Positions 59,233-64,000 of a stretch of DNA of 64,000 nt are shown piece by piece. The notes beneath the pieces were generated by a model. The model was not told where the DNA came from. It worked only from the letters and a program-made list of their open reading frames with translations, and ran no database searches. Where the stretch lies: NCBI GenBank assembly GCA_910588885.1, contig CAJUSQ010000003.1:1-64000 (forward strand). Direction: 5' to 3'. This DNA is from an uncultured Lachnospiraceae bacterium (GTDB lineage Bacteria > Bacillota > Clostridia > Lachnospirales > Lachnospiraceae). The stretch's first letter is position 1; the number at the start of each line of letters is the position of its first letter. The position numbers and the translations under genes are program-made.

Positions 59233-59646
59233 TTATTCCTCATCCAGGTCAAATACAACGGTCTTAAAACCGCCTTCCCGCTGGAAAATGGACGCATGGC
59301 AGTTTACGGGAAGCTTATCCATAAGCTCCGTACGTTTCTTCTTGTTAATGCCCCGAACTACCGCATTCAGCCTGGTGCCTTCTTCCAGCTCCACTTCGCC
59401 ATATGCAAATTTTCCAAGGTTCTTATATTCCGGTTTGGAAGAAAGGGCGGCCGGCATTACGATGGAATGCATTTTGGCTTTGCCGCTGATTTCATACCAT
59501 TCGGTTTCCAGGCTTCCGCATTCATTGCAGGCATATACCGGAGGGAACTCCACATGTCCGCATTTGGGGCATTTCCGTCCCATGATCTTTCCTTCTTCCA
59601 GGTTCTGGTAAAATTGCTCCACTACCTTTTCCAACTTAATACTCAT
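59233..59646 (-). CDS. DUF35 Zn-ribbon/OB-fold protein, thiolase partner
   Basis: 137 residues. A rubredoxin-like zinc ribbon (RKCPKCGHVEFPPVYACNEC) is followed by an OB-fold with GKFAYGEVELEEGTRLNA. Such proteins form tight complexes with thiolase-fold enzymes in archaea, and with BbsB in benzylsuccinate degradation. Here it lies 14 bases after the thiolase-like gene, so a complex is very likely. Confidence 0.92.
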   Translation of the reverse strand: MSIKLEKVVEQFYQNLEEGKIMGRKCPKCGHVEFPPVYACNECGSLETEWYEISGKAKMHSIVMPAALSSKPEYKNLGKFAYGEVELEEGTRLNAVVRGINKKKRTELMDKLPVNCHASIFQREGGFKTVVFDLDEE

Positions 59647-59660
59647 GCTCTTCGTCCTCC

Positions 59661-60977
59661 TTAATCATCAATTCTTCTGACTAATACCGCAGCAACGTTC
59701 TGGGCTCCGCCGTAACCACGCAGCATTGCCGTCTTAGGCTGGATTTTCACCTGGTGTTCTCCGCATTCGCCCCAGATCTGCTTGCAGCATTCATAAACGT
59801 CTGCAAGGCCGGAGGCTGCATGGGCATGGCCGAAGGAAGTACGTCCGCCGTTGGAGTTAATGGGCTTGTCACCGTCCCATGCGGTACGTCCTTCACAGAT
59901 ATATTTCCATCCTTCTCCATAGGGAAGATATCCTGCGATTTCCGCGGATACCAGATGGGAAGTAATGATAAAGTCATTTGCATAGAACAGATCCAGATCT
60001 TCTCCGGACAATCCGGTCAGTTCATAAACCTGGCGAACGGCTTCTTCCGTAGCACGGACTTCGAAATGAGGTGTGGTCGCTTCACATGCCGCACTGCCCA
60101 CACCCAGCACCTCGATGGGCTTATGCTTCAGGTTCTTGGCAATCTGGGGGATCATTTCGGTTGCGCAGACAATGGCTGCCGCTGCGCCGTCGCATTTCAG
60201 CTCAATGCCGCCGGCCCGGAGGAAATCGCCCATTTTGGGATTGTAGGGGGAATTCATGTACTCGTCTAAGGTCATGCCGGCTTCCTCTGCCAGCTCCGCG
60301 TAGGTCTTCCGCTCAATCGCCAGGGGATTTACGGAGGCGTTTCTTCTATTATTAATACACATCCAATTCAGCGTATCGTTCATCTGCTCCGCCGTGATTT
60401 TCCGGGTGCGCACATACCATTCTGCAGCATCGTCATAGATCAGCTCCTGTCCGGCCATCAGGCTGCGGGTATAGGTACGGTCATATAGCCAGCTTGTGGT
60501 CTTCAGGAATTTATCCATGGTCATTTTATCACGCTTATAAGGATGCTTCGGGGTTTCCACACTGTCGGCAGGCGCCGGGGTACTGTCGCCGAATTCTACG
60601 GCTCCGGTCAGGACGCAGTTGTATTTTCCGGACGCAACTGCATTTACCGCCTGTTCAATGGCAAGATAACCGGTACAGCAGGCTTCCGAATGATGGATGG
60701 AACCTTTTCCCTTCATCCCGAACCAGTTTCCGATCTGAATATTGGGGGTCAGGTAATTGGAACCGTTCAGAGGGCTTGCCTGGCCATGGAAATAGTAATC
60801 CACATCCTGGGGGTTCACTCCGGCATCCTCCATTGCCTTTAATGCCGCGTAACCGAACATTTCCCCTTCCGTCAATCCATCGGTTTCCGGATTGTCCACC
60901 GTGTACATAAACGGCGTACAGCCAACACCGATAATAGACACGCTTCTGTTGTACTTGTTAATTTTGGTCTGATTCAT
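59661..60977 (-). CDS. Thiolase-family (SCP-x/archaeal-type) acyltransferase
   Basis: 438 residues. It starts SVSIIGVGCTPF, with the nucleophile Cys in HHSEACCTGYLAIEQAV (C100 or C101) and the catalytic His in TSFGHAHAASG. The C-terminal CxGxGxG loop of degradative thiolases is replaced by LRGYGGAQNV, as in DUF35-partnered thiolases. The reaction is C-C bond making or breaking on acyl-CoA; the substrate is unknown. The start has AGGAGAAG upstream. It begins the minus-strand cluster with DUF35, ACP and pta. Confidence 0.88.
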   Translation of the reverse strand: MNQTKINKYNRSVSIIGVGCTPFMYTVDNPETDGLTEGEMFGYAALKAMEDAGVNPQDVDYYFHGQASPLNGSNYLTPNIQIGNWFGMKGKGSIHHSEACCTGYLAIEQAVNAVASGKYNCVLTGAVEFGDSTPAPADSVETPKHPYKRDKMTMDKFLKTTSWLYDRTYTRSLMAGQELIYDDAAEWYVRTRKITAEQMNDTLNWMCINNRRNASVNPLAIERKTYAELAEEAGMTLDEYMNSPYNPKMGDFLRAGGIELKCDGAAAAIVCATEMIPQIAKNLKHKPIEVLGVGSAACEATTPHFEVRATEEAVRQVYELTGLSGEDLDLFYANDFIITSHLVSAEIAGYLPYGEGWKYICEGRTAWDGDKPINSNGGRTSFGHAHAASGLADVYECCKQIWGECGEHQVKIQPKTAMLRGYGGAQNVAAVLVRRIDD

Positions 60978-61555
60978 AAAACTTCTCCTTCTCCTTTCAT
61001 AGCCGCAAGGCTTCCATATTCCGCTTCTCCGGGCCTTTTTCCAGTACGCTCCGGGCTGGTACGGATCTCCGACTGCCGTTTCACATCAGCTCATCTGCTT
61101 GTATTTATCATAATATAAACCGGGCTTCAATTCATTGTGTATACGCACAAATATCACCTCGTTTTTTTGTAAAAAAGGAAGAGGCCATTCTTCGCCCCTT
61201 CCCGGCCGATCTTTATTCTCCCTTGACCGGACCGTGAAAAAACGTCCCCTCGTGCACCAAAAACCGGAACTAATTGTAAAACATCCCCTTATAAAGGGTA
61301 AAAACGCTTATTGTATCTCAAAGAACCCGGTAAATAAACAGGTTTCCCTGATACAGGTATGAAAAAATGGTTTTACATAGCGAAAATTTAAAATATTTTT
61401 CGTATTTATAAAATTTGTTAAAATAATAGTACAGATTCTTGCTTATATTCTAACAATAATCCCGACTAACGCGAAATCGTTCCGGGAACAGGGGGCCGGC
61501 CCGCCGATAGACTGCAGGAAAATGAAGATGTCTGAATAAAGAGGAGGTTACAATA
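60978..61555. other. 578-base intergenic region between divergent acyl-CoA operons
   Basis: No gene is supported. The minus-side segment near 61105-61135 is AT-rich, with TTGAAG, a 17-base spacer and TAAATA as a possible promoter of the thiolase cluster. The stretch 61365-61460 is very AT-rich and presumably holds the CaiB promoter, but I could not fix its boxes. No riboswitch or T-box motif was recognised. Confidence 0.5.
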
Positions 61556-62743
61556 ATGCTGCCATTAGAAGGAATAAAGGTAATTGACTTAACCAGAGTA
61601 TTGTCAGGCCCATACTGTACGATGATTCTCGGAGATTTCGGAGCGGAAATCATAAAAATTGAAACTCCCGGTACCGGGGATGATTCCCGGGCTTACGGCC
61701 CCTACCAAAATGGGGAAAGCGCTTATTATATGAGCATTAACCGCAATAAAAAAAGCATTACGATTGATACGAGAAATCCCAAGGGCTGCGATCTGGTGCG
61801 GGAAATGATCGCCAAAGCAGACATGGTGGTGGAGAATTTTAAACCGGGCACCATGGAAAAGTTAGGCATGGGATATGAGGACTTGATAAAAATAAATCCG
61901 GAGCTGATCTATGTGGCCTGTTCCGGCTTCGGACATACCGGTCCCTTCTCCAAGCGTCCGGCATACGACGCCATTGTCCAGGCCATGGGCGGCATCATGA
62001 GCATCACGGGACAAGGCCCGGGGGAATATACAAGGGTAGGCGCATCCGTAGGGGATATTACCGCAGGCTTATTCAGCGCCTTAGGCGCCATTCTGGCCCT
62101 CTATGAAAAGCAGAAAACTGGAAAAGGCCAGAAGGTGGACGTGGCAATGCTGGACTGCCAGGTAGCCATTCTGGAAAACGCAATTGCCCGCTATTGTGTC
62201 AGCGGAGAAATTCCCCAGCCAAAAGGAAACCGTCATGCCTCCCTGACCCCCTTTGAGGACTTTACCTGCAAGGACGGGGAGAAGGTCATGATCGCCATCG
62301 GAAATAACGGCCTGTGGAAAAAGTTCCTGACCGTAGCCGACCGTCCGGAGCTGTATGAAGACCCGCGTTTTGCACAAAATAAAGACAGGACAGGCAATTA
62401 TGAAATCATTAAACCCATTTTAGATGAAATCTTCCTTATGAAAACCGGACAGGAATGGTACGACGCGCTGGTAGAAGCCGGCGTCCCGGTTACCTTTGTC
62501 AGCACGATTGATAAAGTTGTAACAAACGACCAGGTTCTGGCCCGAAACATGATTCTGGAAGTGGAACAGCCGAAAGCCGGCCTGTTTAAGATGGCAAACA
62601 CCCCCATCAAAATGTCCCGGACCCAGGGCGGCCTGCGAACTCCCGCACCTCTTTTGGGAGCCGATACGGAAACCGTGCTGAAGGAATTTTTAGGAAAAAC
62701 AGAGGAAGAAATTGAAAACTTGAAAAATGAACAGATTCTCTGA
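61556..62743 (+). CDS. CaiB/BaiF family (class III) CoA-transferase
   Basis: 395 residues. Family marks are LEGIKVIDLTRVLSGPYCTM, NRNKKSITIDTRNPKG, NFKPGTMEKLGMGY, and the catalytic Asp in GASVGDITAGLFSALGA. It moves CoA between carboxylic acids such as succinate, formyl, oxalate or aromatic acids. The start has GAGGAGG eight bases upstream. It lies 31 bases before the carboxyltransferase gene, so the two form an operon pointing away from the thiolase cluster. Confidence 0.93.
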   Translation: MLPLEGIKVIDLTRVLSGPYCTMILGDFGAEIIKIETPGTGDDSRAYGPYQNGESAYYMSINRNKKSITIDTRNPKGCDLVREMIAKADMVVENFKPGTMEKLGMGYEDLIKINPELIYVACSGFGHTGPFSKRPAYDAIVQAMGGIMSITGQGPGEYTRVGASVGDITAGLFSALGAILALYEKQKTGKGQKVDVAMLDCQVAILENAIARYCVSGEIPQPKGNRHASLTPFEDFTCKDGEKVMIAIGNNGLWKKFLTVADRPELYEDPRFAQNKDRTGNYEIIKPILDEIFLMKTGQEWYDALVEAGVPVTFVSTIDKVVTNDQVLARNMILEVEQPKAGLFKMANTPIKMSRTQGGLRTPAPLLGADTETVLKEFLGKTEEEIENLKNEQIL

Positions 62744-62774
62744 TTCCCGGATGTAAAAGGAGAAAGGGGAAACA

Positions 62775-64000
62775 ATGAAAAAAATAGTACAAATGCAAGA
62801 AAAACGAAAGGCCATTCAGGCAGGCGGCGGTGAAAAAGCCATCGAAAAGCAGCATGCCTCCGGAAAACTGACCGCCCGGGAACGGATCGGAATGCTTTTG
62901 GATCCCGGCAGCTTCGTGGAAGTGGATACGTTTGTGGAACATCGCTGTACGAATTTCGGTATGGAAAAAAAGAAATCCCCCGGAGAAGGGGTTGTGACCG
63001 GATACGGAACCATAGACTCCCGGCTCGTATACGTTTTTGCCCAGGACTTTACCGTACTGGGAGGCTCTCTGGGAGAGATGCATGCGAAAAAAATTCAAAA
63101 GGTACAGAACCTGGCTTTAAAAACAGGCGCCCCTATTATCGGAATCAATGACTCCGGCGGAGCCAGGGTCCAGGAAGGCGTAGACGCCCTTTCCGGATAC
63201 GGCGGGATCTTTTACAACAATGTTATGGCCTCCGGCGTCGTACCCCAGATTTCCGTAATCCTGGGCCCCTGCGCAGGCGGGGCGGTATACTCCCCCGCCC
63301 TGACGGATTTTATCTTCATGGTAGACCAGGTCAGTAAGATGTTCATTACCGGCCCAAGCGTCATCAAGACCGTGACCGGAGAGGACATCCATCAGGAAAC
63401 CCTGGGCGGGGCCTATACCCACAATACCGTAAGCGGCGTAGCCCATTACATGGACAGCAGCGAAGAGGAATGCTTTGCCCATGTCCGCAGCCTCCTCCGG
63501 TTTTTACCGCAAAATAACCTGGATCCTGCGCCCCGGGAAGCAGACGAAGAGGATAAAAACCGGATTGATGCCGCTTTGAACCAAATTGTCCCGGCGGAAG
63601 CCAACAAAGCTTATGACATGAAAGACGTTATTTATTCCCTGGCAGATCACGGGATTTTTGATGAATACATGCCCCTATATGCGCAGAATATTATTACCGG
63701 ATTCCTTCATCTGGGCGGAAAAAGCACCGGGGTCATTGCAAACCAGCCAAAGTTTGCCGGAGGCTCCCTGGACATTGACGCTTCCGACAAAGCCGCCCGG
63801 TTTATCCGTACCTGCGACGCTTATAATATCCCCCTCCTGACTTTGGAGGACGTCCCCGGTTTTCTGCCCGGCTCCGAGCAGGAATACGGCGGCATCATCC
63901 GTCACGGAGCGAAGATGCTGTTCGCATATTGCGAAGCAACCGTTCCCAAAGTCACTGTTATTCTAAGAAAGGCTTTCGGCGGCTCCTATCTTGCCATGTG
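62775..64000 (+). CDS. Acyl-CoA carboxylase/decarboxylase carboxyltransferase subunit, 5' part
   Basis: At least 408 residues; the frame is open to the right edge. Seen: [71 protein letters not shown], and [19 protein letters not shown]. This matches propionyl-CoA carboxylase beta, methylmalonyl-CoA decarboxylase alpha and similar subunits; sequence alone does not separate them here. ATG 62775 has an AAGGGG site upstream. With the CoA-transferase it could serve succinate-to-propionate conversion, or decarboxylation in another acyl-CoA route. Confidence 0.93.
   Translation, partial: MKKIVQMQEKRKAIQAGGGEKAIEKQHASGKLTARERIGMLLDPGSFVEVDTFVEHRCTNFGMEKKKSPGEGVVTGYGTIDSRLVYVFAQDFTVLGGSLGEMHAKKIQKVQNLALKTGAPIIGINDSGGARVQEGVDALSGYGGIFYNNVMASGVVPQISVILGPCAGGAVYSPALTDFIFMVDQVSKMFITGPSVIKTVTGEDIHQETLGGAYTHNTVSGVAHYMDSSEEECFAHVRSLLRFLPQNNLDPAPREADEEDKNRIDAALNQIVPAEANKAYDMKDVIYSLADHGIFDEYMPLYAQNIITGFLHLGGKSTGVIANQPKFAGGSLDIDASDKAARFIRTCDAYNIPLLTLEDVPGFLPGSEQEYGGIIRHGAKMLFAYCEATVPKVTVILRKAFGGSYLAM

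Overview
The window looks like chromosome of an anaerobic, low-to-mid GC Gram-positive bacterium of the Clostridia, most likely a Lachnospiraceae-type gut or rumen organism. The evidence is strong GGAGG-type ribosome sites, lipoprotein signal peptides without outer-membrane genes, a split ThrE exporter, DUF3842, DUF4474, DUF2085 and DUF1275 families, a decayed molybdenum-hydroxylase (xdh) locus, and CoA-based fermentation genes. No rRNA, tRNA, CRISPR array, insertion sequence or prophage was seen. The species assignment is inference from gene content only.

Layout. 1-5520: a partial gene, an EVE/PUA-like protein, glycogen phosphorylase, an AraC regulator and a Gfo/Idh/MocA oxidoreductase. 5649-11882 (minus): an operon behind a clear cobalamin riboswitch, encoding a lipoprotein CbiK-type chelatase, a double-domain lipoprotein, and a FecBCD/BtuFCD-type ABC importer. 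11996-17022: a DUF1275 protein and two adjacent ABC-2 exporters. 17354-18562: a membrane-anchored paralogue of the double-domain lipoprotein. 18724-22459: crotonase, GNAT, a PurF-like protein without the catalytic Cys, and an orphan LytTR regulator. 22710-23991: xdh pseudogenes. 23988-31065: AEC transporter, metallophosphoesterase with DUF4474, a GH13 enzyme, the ThrE pair, and adenosylhomocysteinase. 31136-41116: a hydrolase interrupted by one UGA, GNAT, RelQ, aspartate aminotransferase, RarA, a short-chain fatty acid transporter flanked by two paralogous small membrane proteins, an alkD pseudogene and a polysaccharide deacetylase. 41361-47121: larB behind a Nik/Opp-type ABC importer. 47372-54745: DUF3842, a membrane spermidine-synthase-like protein, UppP, a Na/Pi symporter, RsmF and a large lipoprotein. 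54813-56362: an AT-richer two-gene module of unknown function. 56671-64000: a zinc ribbon, DUF2085, AcpS, Pta, ACP, DUF35 and thiolase, then divergent CaiB/BaiF CoA-transferase and a carboxyltransferase that runs off the end.

How the genes work together. The best supported unit is the riboswitch operon, which I read as corrinoid or tetrapyrrole capture and import with a chelatase displayed outside the membrane. A second plausible unit couples nickel or peptide import to LarB, which makes the nickel-pincer cofactor. The right end is a CoA/ACP acyl metabolism block.

A recurrent structural feature is short tandem duplication (20-45 bp units, 2-3 copies) at or just after stop codons (near 5574, 14491, 41297, 42184, 47821 and 57204). 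Each locus has a different sequence.
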